A stretch of 64,000 nucleotides of DNA from Cordylochernes scorpioides (GCA_030710605.1 CP092865.1:141381282-141445281); one strand, 5' to 3'; counted from the first letter of the stretch, positions 32,174 to 42,185 are shown. Numbers and translations: made by a program. The notes: generated by a model from the letters alone, not told the origin.

Positions 32174-32809
32174 TCAGATTTTTGCTCTCACTGTCATTGA
32201 AAGCACCTCGGATGCACAGGACTGTGTGAGCAGAACGGTGGACCTTTGGTTTTGTACTGAAGAATTGCTCTTCCTCTCTTGACTGCTTCCTCCATCTTCC
32301 GAGATTGAGTTCCTTCTTGAGTTGTTTCCCCGACAGAAATTCAAGTAGTGGGGTCCTCTGCAATTCTGGCAAATAATTTTTGTCCTACAGTCTCTTCTTA
32401 GATGATTTCCTTTTAAACACTTGAAGCAGACTCCTGCGTCAGACATCTTCTTAAGTTGTTCTTCCCGAGTCATTCTTCCAATTTTGAAACATTTCCAATT
32501 TTCATGGCCCATACCATCACAGAAGATGCACTTGGTTTTTCTCTCGTAGTTCGTGGTCGAAAATGATCCTTTTGGATATTTGTACTCTTTATTTTTCGAA
32601 ACATACAGCTGTGATGCTGTTGCTTTGTTGCTCTTATTAAAATGTAAAGGTCTCGAAGGAAAACTGTACTTGGGGTTATTCTCACCCACTCCAATCCTCG
32701 AAATATTTATTCTTTGTTGAGCTTTTATCTCGGCCCGTAAAAAGCCCATCAAGGCCTTCAGCCGGTCCCCCTTTTCCTTGCTCCACTTCATGCTCGTCAT
32801 CCCGGCCAT
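32174..32809 (-). pseudogene. BEL-2 gag C-terminal part with zinc knuckles
   Basis: 211 residues with three Cys/His motifs: CIFCDGMGHENWKC, CFKCLKGNHLRRDC and CQNCRGPHYLNFC, as in BEL/Pao nucleocapsids. It overlaps the preceding frame by 128 bp, so one frameshift separates it from the capsid part. Confidence 0.88.
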
Positions 32810-33668
32810 AACCGGCCTCGGGTGTTCTTTGCCACACCTGCAATATCTCGGTGGGCAGGCAAGACTCCACCAGTGGGAAAAGGAAAACCTCCATGTATTC
32901 CGAAGGAATACTCAATGATTCTAGAGATTGGAGGTAGGCCGAAATCTCGTCATAAAGACGGTCCAGGTTTGCACTCTGTCTACGTGCATTAAGCACAACT
33001 AAATCGATTAACTTTCTCAAGTACAACTCAATCAATAATTTCCTGTCTTCAAACCTGCCCTTTAGAGCTCCTATGGCGCTCTCATAGTTCTTCCCGGTGT
33101 GAGTGTAAGCCCCCAATAGGCGGTGTGCTCGGGAACCCGGGACCATGGCTTGGACGAGATAGTGCATTTTCTCGTCGTCGTCCAATTCTCTATCCTCATG
33201 GATCCTTTTAAATCTGGACCACCATGATATCCATCCTTCCAAGTCACCATCAAAACATGGCAATTCCATTTTAGGCAGTCTCAGAAGAGCTCTTCTTGAG
33301 CCTTCACCTCCGGCTTCCGACATTGCCCTTTTTTCTTCAGTCTTAGCCTCTAGGACCTTATTGATTTCCACCAGTACGTCAATGTACATCTCTTCGTAAT
33401 GAGTGCTGGACTCCAGTTCTTTCAATACAGCCTTTTCGTCATGTTCCTCTGTCCTAATTATTTCTATCTCAATTTTACTATTATATTCTTTAATTTGTTG
33501 GTAATGTTGTATGATGAACTCTTTCTTTTTCATCAATAGGTCCTTATCAGGTGAGACTCTCCTCAATTCTTCCAGAACTTCGTTTATTTTCTTAGTAAAG
33601 ATGATTCTCCTTGGAGTTCTTAGTTCCTTCAACGTTTTCAAATTCTCAAAGTCCCCTTGAGTCTCCAT
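32682..33668 (-). pseudogene. gag: BEL-2 gag N-terminal and capsid part
   Basis: The best start is ATG at 33668 (METQGDFENLKTL). The open frame extends further back to 33731, but only through the 16-bp tandem repeat of the leader. Contains LPKMELPCFDGDLEGWISWW, the signature of the BEL gag core (compare LPSFKGDLDQW in BEL-1), and long helices. It forms the particle shell. The frame shifts out of the zinc-knuckle frame near 32800. Confidence 0.87.
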
Positions 33669-33770
33669 CCTGGTATCTTGTAATCCTGGTATCTTGTAAT
33701 CCTGGTATCTTATGATCCTGGTATCTTGCAATCCTGGTATCTTGCAATCCTGGTATCTTGAAATCCTGGC
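33666..33770 (-). repeat. 16-bp tandem repeat in the BEL-2 leader
   Basis: Six or seven copies of ATCCTGGTATCTTGTA (plus strand), with single-base variants, between the primer-binding region and the gag start. On the minus strand it reads as open codons (IPGLQDTR type), which lengthens the apparent gag. Confidence 0.88.
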
Positions 33771-33784
33771 AGGCTCGCCACTAA

Positions 33785-34136
33785 TATTGAGTTCACTTTG
33801 TCTGAGGTCTTTTTACTCAATATTGGAAAGGTGTCTCCTCTTTAACCTCGGGAGACGACCTTAATGCCTCTCTTGTCCAGTCCAGCTACTTATATCCAAG
33901 AGGAAGGCCTGAAGAACGGAAACCACGACGCGCACACAATCTCTTACTTTCAGAACTACCTACTTTATTGAAAAACACGGTCAATTTATACATTACGAAA
34001 ATTTACATAATAATTTGTACAGCAAAGAAATCTACATAACAATTTGTACAACAAAAGAGATTTACATAGTTTTTTATCCTAGTTTAAATCAGACATATTT
34101 GCATAACTAAAGACGACCAATTTAGTGGTCGTAACA
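33785..34136 (-). repeat. BEL-2 5' LTR
   Basis: Matches 30570-30920 with very few differences. On the minus strand the LTR ends CTCAATA, followed by TTAGTGGCGAGCCTGCC as primer-binding region. Confidence 0.9.
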
Positions 34137-34687
34137 ATAATTGTATAAACGAATGCAAGACAAAATCACCGCGAATGTTTCTTTTTTTTTAAGGCAATTT
34201 CTTTTTAAGGCATTTATCGTTATTTATCGTTAATTTTTGTTTCGATTTTATTGAAAAAAAAAACCGATATGGTGCCTTTAAAAAATGATCTTTATTACTA
34301 TGCAGTTTTCTATTTAGTCAATATACCAAAGTTCATGTTGCAAATGTAATTATCTCTATCGATTTAGTAGGTGAAATGCAAAAAAAAAAATCGACATGAT
34401 GAAATCTTTATGAAAATTCACATTTTTATTTTTATATTTTCAAGACACACACAGTTTGGGGCGGGACGTTTCACAAGAGAGACATCCACGGCGCCAATTT
34501 AAAATTGTAACGAATAGTATTTTGATTAAAACATTTTAAAAACACACAGTTTGGAACGGGACGTTTCACAAGAGTGACATCAATGGCGCCAATTTATATT
34601 TGTAACGAATAGTATTTGAATTAAAACGTTTTTAAAATATATACGCACTCGGGTAAAACCCGGGCTTTGTCCGGGCCATTCGTCTAG
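34137..34687 (+). mobile_element. Helitron 3' region with an internal duplication
   Basis: From about 34450 the segment ACAGTTTGG(G/A)(G/A)CGGGACG ... AATTGTAACGAATAG occurs twice in a row (period about 100 bp). It is then followed by the usual hairpin (CCCGGGCTTTGTCCGGG) and CATTCGTCTAG (ends 34687). The left part (34137-34450) is AT-rich with no gene seen, and the 5' end was not found. Confidence 0.65.
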
Positions 34688-34699
34688 TGAATATATAAA

Positions 34700-35460
34700 A
34701 GTTTTAGATAAGATTATTGGTGAGGGTACCAGTGCTAAGACAACCAACCAGAAAAGTACACCATAGATTGCATAGCGCGTTCAAATGGGTCGCTGCGTAA
34801 GTCGATTTCTCGAGCAGCCCGCGCCGTCGAATCGCCAAACCATTTGCCCTCTGTCCTTGGGTTACAGACACAGCGTTAGGGGCGATCACATACGCAGGGA
34901 AGGTTGAGAAAACTGATCTTAAAAAGCGGTGCATGCCAGAGTTACGTCTACGAGCGGCCGCCAATGACCGGTGTTAACCATGAGGTGAGGAGTCCGAGTC
35001 ACTCAGGTGATCGGAATCCTCAGCGCGGACGCGTGGCTTAAGTCTATCAGAGGCCTTTAGGAACTCCAGGCAGGCTCGCTAAGTGCTCCTGTTGAAAATA
35101 AAGTCTTTGAGTGACCGCGGAGTGTACCCTAATTCTTCTGCACAGGTGGAAAGAAAGGGGAATCTAAGTGCATCAAGGCTGCCTGCACTCAAGCACGATG
35201 TGAGACAGAGTTTCTTCCCTGTCAGCGTCGCAGTAAGGGCAGGAAGGATCGTCAATGACGCCTATCCTGTGGGCGAAACTGTCCGTCCACGTGTGTCCCG
35301 ATAGCAGGCCAACCACAATGTGCTCGCTAGGACGATGTACGCATACCTTTTGTCTAAAAGACTCATTGGAGTAAGGCCAAAGCGGGTGTGGATAGAAGGA
35401 GCTAGAGAGAGGAATCTGCTTTCCCATCTGCTTTCACCCGCCCGGCCATAGAATGCCGAT
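34700..35460 (-). pseudogene. Non-LTR retrotransposon (LINE) ORF2 C-terminal fragment
   Basis: The minus frame 35427-35173 has LLSGHTWTDSFAHRIG, then CPYCDADREETLSHIVLEC, the Cys-Cys-His-Cys finger near the C-terminus of ORF2 in Jockey/I/R1-type LINEs. A frameshift follows, then HLDSPFLSTCAEELGY and LEFLKASDRLKPRVR in other frames. The region is much GC-richer than its surroundings. RT and endonuclease are absent, so this is a 3' piece. Its upstream end is cut by satellite (35461). Confidence 0.7.
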
Positions 35461-35786
35461 TTTACAAACTAAAGGTTGCATCGCCATCGTTAGTAATCAA
35501 TGATAGTAGAAGCTGAATAGTTGAATGTATATAAAACCTTTATATAAAAAGTTTTTGAATAACTAAAAATTGCATTGTCTTCGTTAGTAATCAATTGATA
35601 GTAGAAGCTGAAATAGTTAAATGTATATAAAACCTTTAGATCATAGCTTTAATATCACTAAAAGTTGCATTGCCATCGTGAGTAATCAATTGATAGTAGA
35701 AGCAGAAATAGTTGAATGTATAAAAAACCTTTATATAAAAAGCTTTAATATCACTAAAAATTGCCTTGTCATCTTGAGTAATCAAT
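35461..35786. repeat. 96-bp satellite at the gap edge
   Basis: Three and a part monomers running directly into the gap. Satellite at a gap edge suggests the assembler stopped in this repeat. Confidence 0.9.
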
Positions 35787-35886
35787 NNNNNNNNNNNNNN
35801 NNNNNNNNNNNNNNNNNNNNNNNNNNNNNNNNNNNNNNNNNNNNNNNNNNNNNNNNNNNNNNNNNNNNNNNNNNNNNNNNNNNNNN
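35787..35886. other. Assembly gap of exactly 100 N
   Basis: A run of exactly 100 N, the conventional size for a gap of unknown length. The sequence right of it is not satellite. The reading frames crossing it are meaningless. Confidence 0.99.
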
Positions 35887-36362
35887 GACAGTAATAAATG
35901 TTTTTTTCAAAGAAAATTCGCACTAAATGATTTTATTTCTTGAAAATTGATTTTCACTTGCACAATATAATTATTTACAAAATCCAATTATACTTGTAGT
36001 TTTTTAATTTACCTTTTTCTACACTTTATATACGTATATATAAAGGTAAAAATTGGACAATACATCAATAAAAATTACTTTGAAATAAATACAAAATATA
36101 ATCTCTCTTTGTAATTACACAAAGAATTGTTATTTAACAAAAATAAATTCAATTTTGTATAACGAGATCATTAATGGGGGATTTGTAGGCGTTCAAAGTT
36201 GATTGTTTCTGCTTCAATTCTTTCAAACCCATCAAAAATCTCTTTGAAGTCAAAGCTAATATTTTTAGCCGAAATTATTTTTATAACAAGCTGAGATTTT
36301 ATTAAATTAATTTTGCTATATATAAAAATAGAGTTTCTATTCATGATAAAATTGTGAAAAAG
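35887..36362. other. AT-rich non-coding DNA
   Basis: No gene, repeat or hairpin that I can support. Confidence 0.4.
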
Positions 36363-36706
36363 TTTTTAAAATTACAAAATATTTTCTCACAATGAGTTTA
36401 TTTTTATTACAAAACGCTAGCTTTCAAGCGATAATCGCTCTTCAACGGGCTTAATAAAACATCGACTATATCTTAAAAGAAATATTCACAAAACATACGC
36501 GCGCAGCGTGGATATTTACAACTGAAAAATTTTATTGAAAAAAAGTCGTAAATATCCACGCTGCGCGCGTATGTTTTGTAAATATTTCTTGTAAGATATA
36601 GTCGATGTTTTATTAAACCCGTTGAAGAGCGATTATCGCTTGAAAGCTAGCGTTTTGTAATAAAACGAAACTCATTGTGAGGAAATATTTTGTAATTTTA
36701 AAAAAA
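36363..36706. repeat. Palindrome built from Penelope-type 3' tails
   Basis: Arms 36363-36519 and 36548-36706 are nearly perfect inverted copies around a loop of 28 bases. Each arm contains GAAGAGCGATTATCGCTTGAAAGC (written here as GAAG-AGCGAT-TATCGCTT-GAAAGC), which closely resembles the tail motif of the Penelope-like element at 62113. A GC-rich core, GCGCGCAGCGTGG, lies at the centre of both arms. Confidence 0.8.
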
Positions 36707-36719
36707 TAGAGTGCATATG

Positions 36720-38045
36720 TACAAGGATCACTCTAAAAGGTTTTGCGATCAATATTAAATAATTTAAATATTAAAAAAATAAATCATACCATTAAAATCT
36801 CCATGCAAGTTTTTACCCAACATGAACATTTTCATAAAATTGTAGCAACAATGACTCATAGAGGGCACGACTTTGTTTACAGCGGCAGCGGTGATTTCTA
36901 AACATTGTATCAGACACAATGGAGTTGACTAGAGAAAGTTTACGACATGATCTTTTATGATTATAAAAGTAATTTAACTTCTAAAGAATCCCATGAAATA
37001 TTGATGAAAGCTTTAGGAGATAAAGATCCTTCTATTATATTTTTTTTATTGGTTGAATGAATTTAAATTTGGAAAAGACAACCTTGAAGATGAATCTCGT
37101 TCAGGTCGACCACCAACAGCAGTGACCCAAGAAAAAATTGAGCTGGTAAGATTTTTAATTAGATCGAAGAATTACGTATCAGCAGTTAGAGAAAGGGGTG
37201 GGTATTGGATCGGTAGCAATCAACACCATCTTTAATGATCATTTAAAATACAGAAAACTTGTTAGTAGATAGGTACCTCACAGTTTGACTGAAGACCAAA
37301 AACTTGGTCGCATAAAATGATGTATTTCATGTTGAAAAAAATTATGAAGGAAAATCGAAGGCTGTTTTAAATATTATTACAGGTGTGACGAAACTTGTAA
37401 TTCACAATTTTGATCCAGAAACAAAACGGCAATCTACTCTTTGGTGCTCTTCAAAATCACCTCCTCTTAAAGATGTTCATAGAGCTCGAAGTGTTGGAAA
37501 CAAAAGGTCGCTTGTTTTTTTTTTTTTTAGAAAAAAGTGGTTTCGTTGATATTGTGAAGTTAGAAGATTGAAAAACAGTTAATAGTGACTGGTAAACAAC
37601 AAAATGCCTTCCAGCAGTATTTGAAAAAATCAAGCAAAGCAGACCAAGAGCTCAACTTAGAGAAATCCTTCTTCACCATGACAATGCAAGATCGCAAACC
37701 TCAGCCCAAACATTAGACTTTTTAGCCAATTCTGGTGTCCAATTAGTCACTTATCCACCATATTCACCAAATCTAGCACCTTGTGACTATTTTTTTATTT
37801 CCAAAAGTTAAGTTATTGTTGAAAGGAATAAAATTTGATACTGATGATGAAGCACTGCAAGCCTTTATCAATGCCGTAAATTCCATCCCCGAAGATGACT
37901 GGTGTAAGTGCTTCGATAATTGGTTTTCACGGATGAAATCTTGCATAGGTGCTGAGGGTGAATACTTTGAGAAACTCTGAAAATTTGAAAGTTGCAGCTT
38001 TAAAAAAAATAAGTGATTGTAAAATCTTTTGGAGTGACCCTGATA
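36720..38045 (+). mobile_element. mariner transposon, degraded
   Basis: Inverted ends of about 28 bp, CAAGGATCACTCTAAAAGG on the left and the complement of CAGGGTCACTCCAAAAGAT on the right, are both next to TA. The length of about 1.3 kb is normal for mariner. The single gene inside has many stops and frameshifts. Confidence 0.9.
36919..37980 (+). pseudogene. mariner transposase, broken
   Basis: Scattered over several frames: ELTRESLRHD at the start, EDESRSGRPPT in the DNA-binding domain, a degraded DETW-type motif with FDPETKRQSTLW, then HHDNARSQTSAQTLDFL and YPPYSPNLAPCDYF, the second and third catalytic Asp region of mariner, and finally WCKCFDNWFSRM. At least five stops or shifts occur, so no transposase can be made. 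The enzyme would have cut and pasted the element at TA sites. Confidence 0.88.
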
Positions 38046-38067
38046 TATAGTGAATTATATATAAATA

Positions 38068-38592
38068 CTAGCCGAATGACCCGGGCAACGCCCGGGTTTT
38101 ACCCGATTAAATGTTTTTATTTAAATACTATTCGTTACAATTATAAATTGGCGGCGTGGATGTCACTCTTGTGAAACGTCCCGCTCCAAACTTTGTGTCT
38201 GAGAAGCGATATTTTTATAGAAAGATGATCTGGCTTTTGTTTTCTGCTCGAATGAATGTTTTTCTGTTAGAATTTTGTTCCTGCGTACAAAATAATGAGC
38301 TGGTTTCACCCGTGGTCTCTGCTTTTTGGAATTTTTCCCGATATAATTTTGTATCTGATAATCTTACATGATACAGCAATATCGTCATCATCATTTTCTG
38401 ACTAATAATATATAGTTTTAATAATTGATTTATATATTTTTTAAAATAGCCTATCGTCTTCCCCGTATTTTTTTACCTATGTATGGAAATTTTGGTTTGA
38501 ATTAGTGAACTACTGCGAATTTGTTTACCGGACATACAAACCAACAAACAAACAAACAAACATACAAACATTCATTTATATATATATATAGA
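38068..38592 (-). mobile_element. Non-autonomous Helitron, minus orientation
   Basis: Its 3' end on the left is CTAGCCGAATGACCCGGGC. The 5' end on the right is the complement of TCTATATATATATATAAATG. It is closely related to the Helitron at 3770-4290 over its whole 525 bp. It is inserted next to the T-rich tail of the tRNA-Gly-like sequence. Confidence 0.85.
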
Positions 38593-38938
38593 AGATATAA
38601 TATAAATGAGTTTTAAAAATTGTAAAAAAAAAATGCATCGGCCGGGAATCGAACCCTGGCCGCCCGCGTGGCAGGCGAGCATTCTACCACTGAACCACCG
38701 ATGCTTTAAAAAAATGACCATATTTAGGTATTCATTCCATTCCGGATTAGTCCGCGTAAAAAAAAGTTCTTCAAATGAAAAAAAGAAATAGCCAAAAATA
38801 CTAATCAAAATGCAGCCGAAAATTTTCCTCAGGTTTATAAAAAGCGACATGCAAAATTTGATACCAATTGGTTCAGTAGTTTTTGAGTTTATCGCGAAAC
38901 AGACAGACAGACAGAAATTGACTTTTATATATATAGAG
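38593..38938 (-). mobile_element. Helitron fragment with a tRNA-Gly-like sequence, minus orientation
   Basis: The right end, read on the minus strand, is TCTATATATATAAAAGTCAATTTC (split here as TCTATATATATA and AAAGTCAATTTC) followed by CTGTCTGT repeats and GCGATAAACTC, a classic Helitron 5' region. The tRNA-Gly-like sequence lies inside. The 3' end is lost at the Helitron at 38592. Confidence 0.6.
38634..38704 (-). tRNA. tRNA-Gly(GCC)-like gene, nearly intact
   Basis: 71 nt. The acceptor GCATCGG/CCGATGC is perfect, as are the D-arm with GTTCAGTGGTAGAATGC and the anticodon stem around CTGCCAC (GCC). One mismatch lies in the T-stem (CAGGG/CCCGG). A long T-run follows directly, a good Pol III terminator. 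It is the best tRNA candidate in the window, but the repeat context and the same T-rich tail at 30240 make a tRNA-derived repeat more likely than a housekeeping gene. Confidence 0.7.
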
Positions 38939-39002
38939 AGATAGAGATATATACGAGTATAGTGTATATAAGCTATAAGTAAAAATAATAATTATTAAAG
39001 AA

Positions 39003-39090
39003 TTATTTTTCCGTCGTATCGTCTATAGGGACATCGTCATCTTGGAGGGAAGTCTTGGCTTTGACACGGCGGTGGAATCCTGGAGCCAGT
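39003..39090 (-). CDS. Possible last exon of the transmembrane host gene
   Basis: On the minus strand, a 3' splice site (ACATTGTCAGAG) is followed by 88 nt that, taken in the phase left open by the exon at 53648-53751 (two bases, AG), read LAPGFHRRVKAKTSLQ and an acidic end DDDVPIDDTTEK before TAA at 39003-39005. A basic stretch after a membrane helix and an acidic terminus would suit a cytoplasmic tail. The composition is richer in GC than its surroundings. No homology is known to me. The acceptor choice (CAG or CAGAG) is decided only by the reading frame, and the intron would be about 14.6 kb of transposons. Confidence 0.25.
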
Positions 39091-39143
39091 CTCTGACAAT
39101 GTAGATCACAGCACCCATAGGCTCGAGGTCTTAACGGCGATCT

Positions 39144-39775
39144 TCAGTTTGTCTTCCCTAATTTACCCGACATCTTCACCAAAATGTCATGTGGAAAATT
39201 AGGGAAGAACAACTTCGGGATGAGATAACAATTTATTTCAGGCAAGAACAAACTATGAGTGATAAACAAAAGATAAGCAAAAGAAGGAAGTGTACAAAGT
39301 ATAACAAAATATAAACATAAAAAATAATACTCTGCTAAAATAATAAATACTTTGTTACAATATAAGCACGTCAGTGAATGAGTGGGTAACACCCTCGATT
39401 CCCGACAGCCATGAACTGGGATCGAATCCCGTAGTGTACACTTTTTTCTGTGAAGAACCTGTTCATATTTCTCATGTAAATAACATAATCTGGGTTGCTC
39501 TTTTTGAGTGTTACCTAATAAAGTTATTTTGGAATAATAGAATTTATTATAATTGGTAAGCTTTCGAGTTTAAGAATTCTTCTACCGACAATCCATCCAA
39601 TATTGTAACAAAGTATTTATTATTTTAGCAGAGTATTCTTTTTTATGTTTATATTTTGCTACTCTGTGCACTTCCCTCTTTTGATCATCTTTTGTTTATC
39701 ATTCATAGTTTGTTCTTGCCTTAAATAAATTGTTGTCTGATCCCGAAGTTGGTCTTCCCTAATTTTCCACGTGGC
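39144..39775. mobile_element. Palindromic element with a SINE at its centre
   Basis: The left arm (about 39144-39362) and right arm (about 39601-39775) are inverted copies of about 175 bp (GGAAAATTAGGGAAGA ... TCTTCCCTAATTTTCC, and CTTTGTTACAATAT / ATATTGTAACAAAG at the inner edge). The inner 240 bp are a SINE (next entry). No protein. Confidence 0.8.
39363..39600 (+). mobile_element. tRNA-derived SINE
   Basis: The head has an A box (TGAATGAGTGG, about 39376) and a B box (GGGATCGAATCC, 39418-39429), the internal RNA polymerase III promoter. The tail GGTTGCTCTTTTTGAG ... TTTTGGAATAA is shared with 46597-46650. After it comes a GAAG-type hairpin motif on the minus strand (AAGCTTTCGAG ... CTTCTAC). 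Confidence 0.75.
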
Positions 39776-40210
39776 AATATATATACATTTAAAATATATA
39801 TTTATACACAGCCCGCGACTGGATTTAAGCTCATCAGACCCGCTTTGAATATTGTTTTTATAGAATTTACTTCAATAGTTTACTGATACTTTGATACCAA
39901 ACATCTTGCTTTTACCATCACTGTTGTAGTTTAAAATATGTTAATCAATAATAACCTTCTCATCTTTTAATACGGGTAAACTGCGAGGTCAAATTTTTCT
40001 ATTTCAACTTGAAAGTTCGCCAATTTGAATGAATTATAAAATAAACCTTTTCCTGAGAGATTAATTAAGTATTTGAAATAATTTTCTGCAATTTCAAACA
40101 CGATTGAATACACATTTATCTGTTAGACATCTATGAACTTTTATAATTTTTATAATTAATATTTATTCAGAATAATCACAAATATCCTTATGATGCATTA
40201 GCGCGCCATC
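39776..40210. other. AT-rich non-coding DNA
   Basis: No gene or repeat that I can support. Confidence 0.4.
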
Positions 40211-40379
40211 TGTAATCAAAATTGGAAACTATTATAGACGCGTATGATTCTTTTTAAAAATAAACAATTTATACTGTCCTTATTGCAGTGCTGTCCTTGC
40301 CTTGCAGTAAGGGCAGTAGAAATTGTTTATTTTTAAAAAGAATCATACGCGTCTATAATAGTTTCCAATTTTGATTACA
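40211..40379. repeat. Palindromic MITE-like repeat
   Basis: Arms from TGTAATCAAAATTGGAAAC to its complement ending GATTACA, about 75 bp each. The centre has two copies of CTGTCCTT next to GCAGTAAGG. CGCCATCT at the left edge and ACTGTCCTTA.TGC link it to the family at 6636-7700. Confidence 0.85.
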
Positions 40380-40519
40380 AATATCCATGTTCTATTTCTG
40401 TATTACTCAGGTTTCAGTGACTTCATTTCACGTCTTTTATATCAAATATTCAGTAAGCCCACATATTTTCTAACCAGAAAAATCGAATATGGAACTCTTG
40501 GGGTGAGGATAATGATCTA

Positions 40520-40680
40520 TAGAGGAAAATATCACTTATACGGTCAAAATAGACGTCAGAACTAGACGCCATCTCTGAGGGCTTCTCAGTATTCTAAAGA
40601 TTGTGTTGTGGCTTTGTCAACGACCTGAAACCTCTAGTTTGCGGAGAGGGTCAATAGATGGTTCTGTGGTTCGGTAAACC
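40520..40680 (-). repeat. Dispersed repeat, inverted relative to 3345-3500
   Basis: On the minus strand: CTATTGACCCTCTCCGCAAACT, given in parts as CTATTGACC, CTCCGCAAACTA, TTCAGGTCGTTGACAAAG and GTCTAGTTCTGACGTCT. The plus strand at 3375-3470 has the same series with about 15% differences. It is an old repeat of unknown class. Confidence 0.65.
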
Positions 40681-40689
40681 TTCATATAT

Positions 40690-41280
40690 ATGTGATATCT
40701 TGGGACCTCTGGGACCAGTGTTACCTGATGCTAGACGAACCTCGAAGTCACCTCAACCGTGCAGTCGTGGTGGAAGGCGACACAGCTGGGCCAAAGGTGA
40801 AATAAACAAACAGAGATTCCACTAAGAAGCGTCTGAACGTCAAGAAGGAATGAGACGAGGAGGTTTCAGGCAGGAAAGGATTGATATCCCTTTATAGGAG
40901 CGGCCTGTGCGGACTGGGACTGAAACGAAGACTGACCGATGACTAACTAACTGAGGCTTGGGGCCTCCTTTTATAGCTGCTGGGTCCAAGCAGGTCACTG
41001 CCCTTTTCTGGCGTAAACAGGGGGAAGGGGGAAGTTACATCATCCAGGAGGGTCACGACCTCGTAAAACTTGGAATGGGCTCGATAGGCCTTCTTTCTTA
41101 TTCTCACTTAGGCCTGATTAGTTTTAACCTTAATTTTTTTCTGTTATTCTCCATTCCTTCAATCTGTACAGTTGCTATACTTTATTAGAGTCTTACGCGG
41201 TACAGAATGATATTATGTGATGCTTTCTATTTGCAGTAAATAACAAGTTATATACAGTCACGTGGTGGAACATGTGGTAG
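40690..41280 (-). repeat. Probable LTR with a core promoter, minus orientation
   Basis: On the minus strand a TATAAAAG box (40968-40975) is followed about 37 bp later by an initiator-like GGTCAGTC (about 40932), then by a GC-richer 5' leader (GCACAGGCCGCTCC). Composition and layout match retrotransposon LTRs. The exact ends and the partner LTR were not found, so this could also be a promoter of another kind. Confidence 0.45.
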
Positions 41281-41336
41281 TAGATATCTGGATTATTTAC
41301 AACAATTCCATGGTCTTAAATCATCACATATATATA

Positions 41337-41906
41337 TGTAGTATATTTTGAATTAGATAGATCACAATCTTCTTATAATATTTATCATAACTCCATATCT
41401 ATATTAAAATATGTATCGACCTTGTATAACAATGGATGTGACAAATAAACAAAGAGGTAAAGGTAGTCTAGACGGGGACAAAGACCAGACGACGCCATAA
41501 CCCAGACGAACAGGTGTTTATGTTAATGAGTTCAATCACCCCGTCAACAGGTGGCCAGACGTGATAAACAACCCGGCGCCTGACAGGTGGCGTGATTTTA
41601 CAGGAACCAATCAGGACTCTCCGCCATATGCGGGCATCCAATATAAAAGAGCCCAGAAATGGGACAAAGTTAGTTGTTTAGTTGTTTTCAGAGTGACGTT
41701 TATACGGCCGGTCGGGTCTCTCACCCCTATCCGCGATGTAGGCATCCGTGACGCCCGTGGTCCGACTGTCTTCGTCCGTGGTCTACCTCTACCTTCTTGG
41801 AGTTACCATCTAGACATGCCTCTGTCTCTTACTGTCCCCGTGCGGGAATCCCATCACACACCCACGACCACGACTGCCCAGTACATTCCACAACGGGTTT
41901 ACTACA
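41337..41906 (+). repeat. 5' LTR of the LARD-like element
   Basis: 570 bp with TATAAAAG at 41642-41649 as likely promoter. The open frame over it (41561-41935) is also present in the other LTR and is not a gene. Next to it is ACCCGTGAAAGTCGACAG, a possible primer-binding region. Confidence 0.9.
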
Positions 41907-41927
41907 AAACCCGTGAAAGTCGACAGA

Positions 41928-42185
41928 ATGACTGAGGACAGCAGCAAGCAGAGGATGACGGAGGTCGAAGACGAACACGTCGCGGATGCCCTCACCAACA
42001 TGCAGCCCCACTACGAAGACCTAGTAAGCCGCCTAACAGACGCCATTCAGGGACTAGCCGTGCCTCGTGCGGAGGAAGCCCTCATCTCTCCTTTCGATGG
42101 ATCCCACGCAACAAGCAGCCTTCTTCCAAACAGCCATCTCCAGAGATCCACTCCAGCCAGCATCAGCCATTTCAAGGTACTCTAA
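41928..42185 (+). pseudogene. Short gag-like leader frame of the LARD-like element
   Basis: The first interior Met frame (near 41928: MTEDSSKQRMTEVEDEHV) gives about 86 residues with a helical, acidic N-terminus (HYEDLVSRLTDAIQGLAV) such as gag proteins have, then runs into non-coding sequence and a stop at 42183. It could be the remaining start of gag kept for RNA packaging. No zinc knuckle or other domain is seen. Confidence 0.45.

Larger units (their letters stand above)
30570..34136 (-). mobile_element. BEL/Pao retrotransposon BEL-2, internally deleted
   Basis: LTRs at 30570-30920 and 33785-34136 (about 351 bp each; TGTTACGACC... on the minus strand). The primer-binding region AGTGGCGAGCCTGCCAGG lies just inside the 5' LTR, and the purine tract GGGGGGAGTA lies before the 3' LTR. 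Gag and protease are present. RT, RNase H and integrase are missing, and a repeat-rich coding stretch takes their place. I see no clear target duplication. Very similar LTRs suggest a recent insertion. Confidence 0.9.

Noticed and set aside
35083-35304. Plus-strand frame (MLLLKIKSLSDRGVYP...)
   Set aside because: Antisense to the LINE fragment, where the minus strand has a recognisable zinc finger.
41561-41935. 124-residue frame (MINNPAPDRWRDF...), repeated at 46229
   Set aside because: It lies within both LTRs of the LARD-like element across its TATA box, so it is LTR sequence and not a gene.
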